From NCBI GenBank assembly GCA_948144175.1, contig CANXME010002307.1, positions 1,447,001 to 1,511,000 of the forward strand: DNA of 64,000 bases, in the 5' to 3' direction. A model generated the notes under the pieces. That model saw only the letters and a list, made by a program, of their open reading frames with translations, did not search any database and was not told where the DNA came from. How positions within the stretch are numbered: the first letter of the stretch is position 1; the number at the start of each line of letters is the position of its first letter. Both the position numbers and the translations under genes were made by a program. This document shows, one piece after another, positions 39,014-50,969 of this stretch. This DNA comes from Closterium sp. NIES-65 (taxonomy: Eukaryota > Streptophyta > Zygnematophyceae > Desmidiales > Closteriaceae).

Positions 39014-42000
39014 CACTCAAGCAAAGCACTCAAGCAAAGCACTCAAGCAAAGCACTCAAGCAAAGCACTCAAGAAAGCACTCAAGAAAAGCACTCAAGCA
39101 AAGCACTCAAGCAAAGCACTCAAGCAAAGCACTCAAGCAAAGCACTCAAGCAAAGCACTCAAGAAAAGCACTCAAGAAAAGCACTCAAGCAAAGCACTCA
39201 AGCAAAGCACTCAAGCAAAGCACTCAAGAAAAGCACTCAAGAAAAGCACTCAAGCAAAGCACTCAAGCAAAGCACTCAAGCAAAGCACTCAAGCAAAGCA
39301 CTCAAGAAAAGCACTCAAGCAAAGCACTCAAGAAAAGCACTCAAGAAAAGCACTCAAGCAAAGCACTCAAGCAAAGCACTCAAGCAAAGCACTCAAGAAA
39401 AGCACTCAAGAAAAGCACTCAAGCAAAGCACTCAAGCAAAGCACTCAAGCAAAGCACTCAAGAAAAGCACTCAAGAAAAGCACTCAAGCAAAGCACTCAA
39501 GCAAAGCACTCAAGCAAAGCACTCAAGCAAAGCACTCAAGCAAAGCACTCAAGCAAAGCACTCAAGCAAAGCACTCAAGAAAAGCACTCAAGCAAAGCAC
39601 TCAAGCAAAGCACTCAAGCAAAGCACTCAAGCAAAGCACTCAAGAAAAGCACTCAAGCAAAGCACTCAAGCAAAGCACTCAAGCAAAGCACTCAAGCAAA
39701 GCACTCAAGCAAAGCACTCAAGCAAAGCACTCAAGCAAAGCACTCAAGAAAAGCACTCAAGCAAAGCACTCAAGAAAAGCACTCAAGAAAAGCACTCAAG
39801 CAAAGCACTCAAGCAAAGCACTCAAGCAAAGCACTCAAGAAAGCACTCAAGCAAAGCACTCAAGCAAAGCACTCAAGCAAAGCACTCAAGCAAAGCACTC
39901 AAGCAAAGCACTCAAGCAAAGCACTCAAGAAAAGCACTCAAGAAAAGCACTCAAGCAAAGCACTCAAGCAAAGCACTCAAGCAAAGCACTCAAGCAAAGC
40001 ACTCAAGCAAAGCACTCAAGAAAAGCACTCAAGAAAAGCACTCAAGCAAAGCACTCAAGCAAAGCACTCAAGCAAAGCACTCAAGAAAAGCACTCAAGCA
40101 AAGCACTCAAGCAAAGCACTCAAGCAAAGCACTCAAGCAAAGCACTCAAGCAAAGCACTCAAGCAAAGCACTCAAGCAAAGCACTCAAGAAAAGCACTCA
40201 AGAAAAGCACTCAAGCAAAGCACTCAAGCAAAGCACTCAAGCAAAGCACTCAAGAAAAGCACTCAAGAAAAGCACTCAAGCAAAGCACTCAAGCAAAGCA
40301 CTCAAGCAAAGCACTCAAGCAAAGCACTCAAGCAAAGCACTCAAGAAAAGCACTCAAGCAAAGCACTCAAGCAAAGCACTCAAGCAAAGCACTCAAGCAA
40401 AGCACTCAAGCAAAGCACTCAAGCAAAGCACTCAAGCAAAGCACTCAAGCAAAGCACTCAAGCAAAGCACTCAAGCAAAGCACTCAAGAAAAGCACTCAA
40501 GAAAAGCACTCAAGCAAAGCACTCAAGCAAAGCACTCAAGCAAAGCACTCAAGCAAAGCACTCAAGCAAAGCACTCAAGCAAAGCACTCAAGCAAAGCAC
40601 TCAAGAAAAGCACTCAAGCAAAGCACTCAAGCAAAGCACTCAAGCAAAGCACTCAAGAAAAGCACTCAAGAAAAGCACTCAAGCAAAGCACTCAAGCAAA
40701 GCACTCAAGCAAAGCACTCAAGCAAAGCACTCAAGAAAAGCACTCAAGCAAAGCACTCAAGAAAAGCACTCAAGAAAAGCACTCAAGCAAAGCACTCAAG
40801 CAAAGCACTCAAGCAAAGCACTCAAGAAAAGCACTCAAGAAAAGCACTCAAGCAAAGCACTCAAGCAAAGCACTCAAGCAAAGCACTCAAGCAAAGCACT
40901 CAAGCAAAGCACTCAAGCAAAGCACTCAAGAAAAGCACTCAAGAAAAGCACTCAAGCAAAGCACTCAAGCAAAGCACTCAAGCAAAGCACTCAAGCAAAG
41001 CACTCAAGCAAAGCACTCAAGCAAAGCACTCAAGCAAAGCACTCAAGCAAAGCACTCAAGCAAAGCACTCAAGCAAAGCACTCAAGCAAAGCACTCAAGC
41101 AAAGCACTCAAGCAAAGCACTCAAGCAAAGCACTCAAGCAAAGCACTCAAGCAAAGCACTCAAGCAAAGCACTCAAGCAAAGCACTCAAGCAAAGCACTC
41201 AAGCAAAGCACTCAAGCAAAGCACTCAAGCAAAGCACTCAAGCAAAGCACTCAAGCAAAGCACTCAAGCAAAGCACTCAAGCAAAGCACTCAAGCAAAGC
41301 ACTCAAGCAAAGCACTCAAGAAAAGCACTCAAGCAAAGCACTCAAGCAAAGCACTCAAGCAAAGCACTCAAGCAAAGCACTCAAGCAAAGCACTCAAGCA
41401 AAGCACTCAAGCAAAGCACTCAAGAAAAGCACTCAAGCAAAGCACTCAAGAAAAGCACTCAAGAAAAGCACTCAAGAAAAGCACTCAAGCAAAGCACTCA
41501 AGCAAAGCACTCAAGAAAAGCACTCAAGCAAAGCACTCAAGCAAAGCACTCAAGCAAAGCACTCAAGCAAAGCACTCAAGCAAAGCACTCAAGCAAAGCA
41601 CTCAAGAAAAGCACTCAAGAAAAGCACTCAAGCAAAGCACTCAAGCAAAGCACTCAAGCAAAGCACTCAAGCAAAGCACTCAAGCAAAGCACTCAAGAAA
41701 AGCACTCAAGAAAAGCACTCAAGCAAAGCACTCAAGCAAAGCACTCAAGCAAAGCACTCAAGAAAAGCACTCAAGCAAAGCACTCAAGCAAAGCACTCAA
41801 GCAAAGCACTCAAGCAAAGCACTCAAGCAAAGCACTCAAGAAAAGCACTCAAGCAAAGCACTCAAGAAAAGCACTCAAGAAAAGCACTCAAGCAAAGCAC
41901 TCAAGCAAAGCACTCAAGCAAAGCACTCAAGAAAAGCACTCAAGAAAAGCACTCAAGCAAAGCACTCAAGCAAAGCACTCAAGCAAAGCACTCAAGCAAA

Positions 42001-42508
42001 GCACTCAAGCAAAGCACTCAAGCAAAGCACTCAAGAAAAGCACTCAAGAAAAGCACTCAAGCAAAGCACTCAAGCAAAGCACTCAAGCAAAGCACTCAAG
42101 CAAAGCACTCAAGCAAAGCACTCAAGCAAAGCACTCAAGCAAAGCACTCAAGCAAAGCACTCAAGCAAAGCACTCAAGCAAAGCACTCAAGCAAAGCACT
42201 CAAGCAAAGCACTCAAGCAAAGCACTCAAGCAAAGCACTCAAGAAAAGCACTCAAGCAAAGCACTCAAGCAAAGCACTCAAGCAAAGCACTCAAGCAAAG
42301 CACTCAAGCAAAGCACTCAAGCAAAGCACTCAAGCAAAGCACTCAAGAAAAGCACTCAAGCAAAGCACTCAAGCAAAGCACTCAAGCAAAGCACTCAAGC
42401 AAAGCACTCAAGAAAAGCACTCAAGCAAAGCACTCAAGCAAAGCACTCAAGCAAAGCACTCAAGCAAAGCACTCAAGCAAAGCACTCAAGCAAAGCACTC
42501 AAGCAAAG

Positions 42509-42729
42509 CACTCAAGAAAAGCACTCAAGCAAAGCACTCAAGAAAAGCACTCAAGAAAAGCACTCAAGAAAAGCACTCAAGCAAAGCACTCAAGCAAAGC
42601 ACTCAAGAAACGCACTCAAGCAAAGCACTCAAGCAAAGCACTCAAGCAAAGCACTCAAGCAAAGCACTCAAGCAAAGCACTCAAGCAAAGCACTCAAGAA
42701 AAGCACTCAAGAAAAGCACTCAAGAAAAG
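42509..42729 (+). repeat. Recurring module A C AAA C2 y C6 AA(A) (reference copy)
   Basis: The pattern A C AAA C2, one variable unit y, then C6 and two or three A units recurs with y starting at 36345 (d), 41508 (A), 42600 (e), 33639 (e), 44484 (A), 45862 (d) and 55037 (e). Degenerate relatives have y at 32432 (d), 39832 (d) and 48300 (d). At 62786 the y slot holds the 8-bp unit and the following C6 is lost. Most copies are preceded by exactly seven C units. The y slot is a hotspot for rare variants in an otherwise conserved framework. Spacing between copies is irregular, about 1.1 to 6.7 kb. Confidence 0.8.
42600..42612 (+). repeat. Rare e-type monomer
   Basis: Same CACTCAAGAAACG unit as at 33639, inside block R copy 2. 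It contains one of only four CpG dinucleotides in the window. Confidence 0.93.
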
Positions 42730-43379
42730 CACTCAAGCAAAGCACTCAAGCAAAGCACTCAAGCAAAGCACTCAAGCAAAGCACTCAAGAAAAGCACTCA
42801 AGAAAAGCACTCAAGCAAAGCACTCAAGCAAAGCACTCAAGCAAAGCACTCAAGAAAAGCACTCAAGCAAAGCACTCAAGCAAAGCACTCAAGCAAAGCA
42901 CTCAAGCAAAGCACTCAAGCAAAGCACTCAAGAAAAGCACTCAAGCAAAGCACTCAAGAAAAGCACTCAAGAAAAGCACTCAAGCAAAGCACTCAAGCAA
43001 AGCACTCAAGCAAAGCACTCAAGAAAAGCACTCAAGAAAAGCACTCAAGCAAAGCACTCAAGCAAAGCACTCAAGCAAAGCACTCAAGCAAAGCACTCAA
43101 GCAAAGCACTCAAGAAAAGCACTCAAGCAAAGCACTCAAGCAAAGCACTCAAGCAAAGCACTCAAGCAAAGCACTCAAGCAAAGCACTCAAGCAAAGCAC
43201 TCAAGCAAAGCACTCAAGCAAAGCACTCAAGCAAAGCACTCAAGCAAAGCACTCAAGAAAAGCACTCAAGAAAAGCACTCAAGCAAAGCACTCAAGCAAA
43301 GCACTCAAGCAAAGCACTCAAGCAAAGCACTCAAGCAAAGCACTCAAGCAAAGCACTCAAGCAAAGCACTCAAGAAAAG

Positions 43380-43613
43380 CACTCAAGCAAAGCACTCAAG
43401 CAAAGCACTCAAGCAAAGCACTCAAGAAAAGCACTCAAGAAAAGCACTCAAGCAAAGCACTCAAGCAAAGCACTCAAGCAAAGCACTCAAGCAAAGCACT
43501 CAAGAAAAGCACTCAAGCAAAGCACTCAAGAAAAGCACTCAAGAAAAGCACTCAAGCAAAGCACTCAAGCAAAGCACTCAAGCAAAGCACTCAAGAAAAG
43601 CACTCAAGAAAAG
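43380..43613 (+). repeat. 234-bp, 18-unit recurring module (reference copy)
   Basis: The module is C3 AA C4 A C AA C3 AA. I verified exact 234-bp copies starting at 1183, 9437, 22895, 23363, 25039, 26170, 29939, 30992, 34419, 35240, 35695, 38720, 39182, 43380, 43835, 46550, 51815 and 61747. Near copies with a 12-bp unit in the last or inner pair start at 31849 and 48507. The search was by eye, so more are likely. It spans nearly the whole window but no complete copy was seen in the homogeneous zone 11979-22374. The wide spread makes it the oldest or most mobile of the modules seen. Confidence 0.82.
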
Positions 43614-45224
43614 CACTCAAGCAAAGCACTCAAGCAAAGCACTCAAGCAAAGCACTCAAGCAAAGCACTCAAGCAAAGCACTCAAGCAAAGCACTCAAGC
43701 AAAGCACTCAAGCAAAGCACTCAAGAAAAGCACTCAAGAAAAGCACTCAAGCAAAGCACTCAAGCAAAGCACTCAAGCAAAGCACTCAAGCAAAGCACTC
43801 AAGCAAAGCACTCAAGAAAAGCACTCAAGAAAAGCACTCAAGCAAAGCACTCAAGCAAAGCACTCAAGCAAAGCACTCAAGAAAAGCACTCAAGAAAAGC
43901 ACTCAAGCAAAGCACTCAAGCAAAGCACTCAAGCAAAGCACTCAAGCAAAGCACTCAAGAAAAGCACTCAAGCAAAGCACTCAAGAAAAGCACTCAAGAA
44001 AAGCACTCAAGCAAAGCACTCAAGCAAAGCACTCAAGCAAAGCACTCAAGAAAAGCACTCAAGAAAAGCACTCAAGCAAAGCACTCAAGCAAAGCACTCA
44101 AGCAAAGCACTCAAGAAAAGCACTCAAGAAAGCACTCAAGCAAAGCACTCAAGCAAAGCACTCAAGCAAAGCACTCAAGCAAAGCACTCAAGCAAAGCAC
44201 TCAAGCAAAGCACTCAAGCAAAGCACTCAAGAAAAGCACTCAAGCAAAGCACTCAAGCAAAGCACTCAAGCAAAGCACTCAAGCAAAGCACTCAAGAAAA
44301 GCACTCAAGCAAAGCACTCAAGCAAAGCACTCAAGCAAAGCACTCAAGCAAAGCACTCAAGCAAAGCACTCAAGCAAAGCACTCAAGCAAAGCACTCAAG
44401 AAAAGCACTCAAGCAAAGCACTCAAGAAAAGCACTCAAGAAAAGCACTCAAGAAAAGCACTCAAGCAAAGCACTCAAGCAAAGCACTCAAGAAAAGCACT
44501 CAAGCAAAGCACTCAAGCAAAGCACTCAAGCAAAGCACTCAAGCAAAGCACTCAAGCAAAGCACTCAAGCAAAGCACTCAAGAAAAGCACTCAAGAAAAG
44601 CACTCAAGAAAAGCACTCAAGCAAAGCACTCAAGCAAAGCACTCAAGCAAAGCACTCAAGCAAAGCACTCAAGAAAAGCACTCAAGAAAAGCACTCAAGC
44701 AAAGCACTCAAGCAAAGCACTCAAGCAAAGCACTCAAGAAAAGCACTCAAGCAAAGCACTCAAGCAAAGCACTCAAGCAAAGCACTCAAGCAAAGCACTC
44801 AAGCAAAGCACTCAAGAAAAGCACTCAAGCAAAGCACTCAAGAAAAGCACTCAAGAAAAGCACTCAAGCAAAGCACTCAAGCAAAGCACTCAAGCAAAGC
44901 ACTCAAGAAAAGCACTCAAGAAAAGCACTCAAGCAAAGCACTCAAGCAAAGCACTCAAGCAAAGCACTCAAGCAAAGCACTCAAGCAAAGCACTCAAGAA
45001 AAGCACTCAAGCAAAGCACTCAAGCAAAGCACTCAAGCAAAGCACTCAAGCAAAGCACTCAAGCAAAGCACTCAAGCAAAGCACTCAAGCAAAGCACTCA
45101 AGCAAAGCACTCAAGCAAAGCACTCAAGCAAAGCACTCAAGAAAAGCACTCAAGAAAAGCACTCAAGCAAAGCACTCAAGCAAAGCACTCAAGCAAAGCA
45201 CTCAAGCAAAGCACTCAAGCAAAG

Positions 45225-45458
45225 CACTCAGGCAAAGCACTCAAGCAAAGCACTCAAGAAAAGCACTCAAGCAAAGCACTCAGGCAAAGCACTCAAGCAA
45301 AGCACTCAAGAAAAGCACTCAAGAAAAGCACTCAAGCAAAGCACTCAAGCAAAGCACTCAAGCAAAGCACTCAAGCAAAGCACTCAAGAAAAGCACTCAA
45401 GCAAAGCACTCAAGAAAAGCACTCAAGAAAAGCACTCAAGCAAAGCACTCAGGCAAAG
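45225..45458 (+). repeat. Local cluster of three GG-type monomers
   Basis: CACTCAGGCAAAG (A7 to G) occurs at 45225-45237, 45277-45289 and 45446-45458 and nowhere else seen. The spacing is 52 and 169 bp, that is 4 and 13 whole units. These supply the only GG dinucleotides and the only CAG (CHG) sites I found in the window. Such close grouping implies recent local copying of one mutation over a range of a few units. Confidence 0.92.
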
Positions 45459-48400
45459 CACTCAAGCAAAGCACTCAAGAAAAGCACTCAAGAAAAGCAC
45501 TCAAGCAAAGCACTCAAGCAAAGCACTCAAGCAAAGCACTCAAGCAAAGCACTCAAGCAAAGCACTCAAGCAAAGCACTCAAGAAAAGCACTCAAGCAAA
45601 GCACTCAAGCAAAGCACTCAAGCAAAGCACTCAAGCAAAGCACTCAAGCAAAGCACTCAAGCAAAGCACTCAAGCAAAGCACTCAAGAAAAGCACTCAAG
45701 CAAAGCACTCAAGCAAAGCACTCAAGCAAAGCACTCAAGCAAAGCACTCAAGCAAAGCACTCAAGCAAAGCACTCAAGAAAAGCACTCAAGCAAAGCACT
45801 CAAGAAAAGCACTCAAGAAAAGCACTCAAGAAAAGCACTCAAGCAAAGCACTCAAGCAAAGCACTCAAGAAAGCACTCAAGCAAAGCACTCAAGCAAAGC
45901 ACTCAAGCAAAGCACTCAAGCAAAGCACTCAAGCAAAGCACTCAAGCAAAGCACTCAAGAAAAGCACTCAAGAAAAGCACTCAAGCAAAGCACTCAAGCA
46001 AAGCACTCAAGCAAAGCACTCAAGCAAAGCACTCAAGCAAAGCACTCAAGAAAAGCACTCAAGAAAAGCACTCAAGCAAAGCACTCAAGCAAAGCACTCA
46101 AGCAAAGCACTCAAGAAAAGCACTCAAGAAAAGCACTCAAGCAAAGCACTCAAGCAAAGCACTCAAGCAAAGCACTCAAGCAAAGCACTCAAGAAAAGCA
46201 CTCAAGCAAAGCACTCAAGAAAAGCACTCAAGAAAAGCACTCAAGCAAAGCACTCAAGCAAAGCACTCAAGCAAAGCACTCAAGAAAAGCACTCAAGAAA
46301 AGCACTCAAGCAAAGCACTCAAGCAAAGCACTCAAGCAAAGCACTCAAGCAAAGCACTCAAGCAAAGCACTCAAGCAAAGCACTCAAGCAAAGCACTCAA
46401 GCAAAGCACTCAAGCAAAGCACTCAAGCAAAGCACTCAAGAAAAGCACTCAAGAAAAGCACTCAAGCAAAGCACTCAAGCAAAGCACTCAAGCAAAGCAC
46501 TCAAGCAAAGCACTCAAGCAAAGCACTCAAGAAAAGCACTCAAGAAAAGCACTCAAGCAAAGCACTCAAGCAAAGCACTCAAGCAAAGCACTCAAGAAAA
46601 GCACTCAAGAAAAGCACTCAAGCAAAGCACTCAAGCAAAGCACTCAAGCAAAGCACTCAAGCAAAGCACTCAAGAAAAGCACTCAAGCAAAGCACTCAAG
46701 AAAAGCACTCAAGAAAAGCACTCAAGCAAAGCACTCAAGCAAAGCACTCAAGCAAAGCACTCAAGAAAAGCACTCAAGAAAAGCACTCAAGCAAAGCACT
46801 CAAGCAAAGCACTCAAGCAAAGCACTCAAGCAAAGCACTCAAGCAAAGCACTCAAGCAAAGCACTCAAGCAAAGCACTCAAGAAAAGCACTCAAGCAAAG
46901 CACTCAAGCAAAGCACTCAAGCAAAGCACTCAAGAAAAGCACTCAAGAAAAGCACTCAAGCAAAGCACTCAAGCAAAGCACTCAAGCAAAGCACTCAAGC
47001 AAAGCACTCAAGCAAAGCACTCAAGAAAAGCACTCAAGCAAAGCACTCAAGCAAAGCACTCAAGCAAAGCACTCAAGCAAAGCACTCAAGCAAAGCACTC
47101 AAGCAAAGCACTCAAGCAAAGCACTCAAGCAAAGCACTCAAGCAAAGCACTCAAGCAAAGCACTCAAGCAAAGCACTCAAGAAAGCACTCAAGAAAAGCA
47201 CTCAAGCAAAGCACTCAAGAAAGCACTCAAGCAAAGCACTCAAGCAAAGCACTCAAGCAAAGCACTCAAGCAAAGCACTCAAGCAAAGCACTCAAGAAAA
47301 GCACTCAAGCAAAGCACTCAAGCAAAGCACTCAAGCAAAGCACTCAAGAAAAGCACTCAAGAAAAGCACTCAAGCAAAGCACTCAAGCAAAGCACTCAAG
47401 CAAAGCACTCAAGCAAAGCACTCAAGAAAAGCACTCAAGCAAAGCACTCAAGAAAAGCACTCAAGAAAAGCACTCAAGCAAAGCACTCAAGCAAAGCACT
47501 CAAGCAAAGCACTCAAGAAAGCACTCAAGAAAAGCACTCAAGCAAAGCACTCAAGCAAAGCACTCAAGCAAAGCACTCAAGCAAAGCACTCAAGCAAAGC
47601 ACTCAAGCAAAGCACTCAAGAAAAGCACTCAAGCAAAGCACTCAAGCAAAGCACTCAAGCAAAGCACTCAAGCAAAGCACTCAAGCAAAGCACTCAAGCA
47701 AAGCACTCAAGCAAAGCACTCAAGAAAAGCACTCAAGCAAAGCACTCAAGCAAAGCACTCAAGCAAAGCACTCAAGCAAAGCACTCAAGCAAAGCACTCA
47801 AGCAAAGCACTCAAGCAAAGCACTCAAGCAAAGCACTCAAGCAAAGCACTCAAGCAAAGCACTCAAGAAAAGCACTCAAGAAAGCACTCAAGCAAAGCAC
47901 TCAAGCAAAGCACTCAAGAAAGCACTCAAGCAAAGCACTCAAGCAAAGCACTCAAGCAAAGCACTCAAGCAAAGCACTCAAGCAAAGCACTCAAGCAAAG
48001 CACTCAAGCAAAGCACTCAAGAAAAGCACTCAAGCAAAGCACTCAAGCAAAGCACTCAAGCAAAGCACTCAAGCAAAGCACTCAAGCAAAGCACTCAAGC
48101 AAAGCACTCAAGAAAAGCACTCAAGCAAAGCACTCAAGCAAAGCACTCAAGCAAAGCACTCAAGCAAAGCACTCAAGCAAAGCACTCAAGCAAAGCACTC
48201 AAGCAAAGCACTCAAGCAAAGCACTCAAGCAAAGCACTCAAGAAAAGCACTCAAGAAAAGCACTCAAGAAAAGCACTCAAGCAAAGCACTCAAGCAAAGC
48301 ACTCAAGAAAGCACTCAAGCAAAGCACTCAAGCAAAGCACTCAAGCAAAGCACTCAAGCAAAGCACTCAAGCAAAGCACTCAAGCAAAGCACTCAAGAAA

Positions 48401-50956
48401 AGCACTCAAGAAAAGCACTCAAGCAAAGCACTCAAGCAAAGCACTCAAGCAAAGCACTCAAGCAAAGCACTCAAGCAAAGCACTCAAGAAAAGCACTCAA
48501 GAAAAGCACTCAAGCAAAGCACTCAAGCAAAGCACTCAAGCAAAGCACTCAAGAAAAGCACTCAAGAAAAGCACTCAAGCAAAGCACTCAAGCAAAGCAC
48601 TCAAGCAAAGCACTCAAGCAAAGCACTCAAGAAAAGCACTCAAGCAAAGCACTCAAGAAAAGCACTCAAGAAAAGCACTCAAGCAAAGCACTCAAGCAAA
48701 GCACTCAAGCAAAGCACTCAAGAAAGCACTCAAGAAAAGCACTCAAGAAAAGCACTCAAGCAAAGCACTCAAGCAAAGCACTCAAGCAAAGCACTCAAGC
48801 AAAGCACTCAAGCAAAGCACTCAAGCAAAGCACTCAAGCAAAGCACTCAAGCAAAGCACTCAAGCAAAGCACTCAAGCAAAGCACTCAAGAAAAGCACTC
48901 AAGAAAAGCACTCAAGCAAAGCACTCAAGCAAAGCACTCAAGCAAAGCACTCAAGCAAAGCACTCAAGCAAAGCACTCAAGAAAAGCACTCAAGCAAAGC
49001 ACTCAAGCAAAGCACTCAAGCAAAGCACTCAAGCAAAGCACTCAAGAAAGCACTCAAGAAAAGCACTCAAGCAAAGCACTCAAGCAAAGCACTCAAGCAA
49101 AGCACTCAAGCAAAGCACTCAAGAAAAGCACTCAAGCAAAGCACTCAAGAAAAGCACTCAAGAAAAGCACTCAAGCAAAGCACTCAAGCAAAGCACTCAA
49201 GCAAAGCACTCAAGAAAAGCACTCAAGAAAAGCACTCAAGCAAAGCACTCAAGCAAAGCACTCAAGCAAAGCACTCAAGCAAAGCACTCAAGCAAAGCAC
49301 TCAAGCAAAGCACTCAAGCAAAGCACTCAAGAAAAGCACTCAAGCAAAGCACTCAAGCAAAGCACTCAAGCAAAGCACTCAAGAAAAGCACTCAAGAAAA
49401 GCACTCAAGCAAAGCACTCAAGCAAAGCACTCAAGCAAAGCACTCAAGCAAAGCACTCAAGCAAAGCACTCAAGAAAAGCACTCAAGCAAAGCACTCAAG
49501 CAAAGCACTCAAGCAAAGCACTCAAGCAAAGCACTCAAGCAAAGCACTCAAGCAAAGCACTCAAGCAAAGCACTCAAGCAAAGCACTCAAGCAAAGCACT
49601 CAAGCAAAGCACTCAAGAAAAGCACTCAAGAAAAGCACTCAAGCAAAGCACTCAAGAAAGCACTCAAGCAAAGCACTCAAGCAAAGCACTCAAGCAAAGC
49701 ACTCAAGCAAAGCACTCAAGCAAAGCACTCAAGAAAAGCACTCAAGCAAAGCACTCAAGCAAAGCACTCAAGCAAAGCACTCAAGCAAAGCACTCAAGAA
49801 AAGCACTCAAGCAAAGCACTCAAGCAAAGCACTCAAGCAAAGCACTCAAGCAAAGCACTCAAGAAAAGCACTCAAGCAAAGCACTCAAGAAAAGCACTCA
49901 AGAAAAGCACTCAAGCAAAGCACTCAAGCAAAGCACTCAAGCAAAGCACTCAAGAAAGCACTCAAGAAAAGCACTCAAGCAAAGCACTCAAGCAAAGCAC
50001 TCAAGCAAAGCACTCAAGCAAAGCACTCAAGCAAAGCACTCAAGCAAAGCACTCAAGAAAAGCACTCAAGAAAAGCACTCAAGCAAAGCACTCAAGCAAA
50101 GCACTCAAGCAAAGCACTCAAGCAAAGCACTCAAGCAAAGCACTCAAGCAAAGCACTCAAGAAAAGCACTCAAGCAAAGCACTCAAGCAAAGCACTCAAG
50201 CAAAGCACTCAAGCAAAGCACTCAAGCAAAGCACTCAAGCAAAGCACTCAAGCAAAGCACTCAAGAAAAGCACTCAAGCAAAGCACTCAAGAAAAGCACT
50301 CAAGCAAAGCACTCAAGAAAAGCACTCAAGCAAAGCACTCAAGCAAAGCACTCAAGAAAGCACTCAAGCAAAGCACTCAAGCAAAGCACTCAAGCAAAGC
50401 ACTCAAGCAAAGCACTCAAGCAAAGCACTCAAGCAAAGCACTCAAGAAAAGCACTCAAGAAAAGCACTCAAGCAAAGCACTCAAGCAAAGCACTCAAGCA
50501 AAGCACTCAAGCAAAGCACTCAAGCAAAGCACTCAAGAAAAGCACTCAAGAAAAGCACTCAAGCAAAGCACTCAAGCAAAGCACTCAAGCAAAGCACTCA
50601 AGAAAAGCACTCAAGCAAAGCACTCAAGCAAAGCACTCAAGAAAGCACTCAAGCAAAGCACTCAAGCAAAGCACTCAAGCAAAGCACTCAAGCAAAGCAC
50701 TCAAGCAAAGCACTCAAGCAAAGCACTCAAGAAAAGCACTCAAGAAAAGCACTCAAGCAAAGCACTCAAGCAAAGCACTCAAGCAAAGCACTCAAGCAAA
50801 GCACTCAAGCAAAGCACTCAAGAAAGCACTCAAGCAAAGCACTCAAGCAAAGCACTCAAGCAAAGCACTCAAGCAAAGCACTCAAGAAAAGCACTCAAGA
50901 AAAGCACTCAAGCAAAGCACTCAAGCAAAGCACTCAAGCAAAGCACTCAAGCAAAG

Positions 50957-50969
50957 CACTCAAAAAAAG
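50957..50969 (+). repeat. Monomer variant with G8 to A
   Basis: CACTCAAAAAAAG, as at 23753, standing in an A slot between runs of plain C units. Confidence 0.92.

Larger units (their letters stand above)
42418..43613 (+). repeat. Long duplicated block R, copy 2
   Basis: Unit-for-unit match to 33457-34652, with the e unit at 42600-42612 corresponding to 33639-33651. This copy is followed directly by C8 AA C5 AA and then another 234-bp module at 43835. The left copy reaches the same C8 AA C5 AA order only at 35474, after 821 extra bases. That indicates an insertion or deletion of a satellite segment after duplication. Confidence 0.88.
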
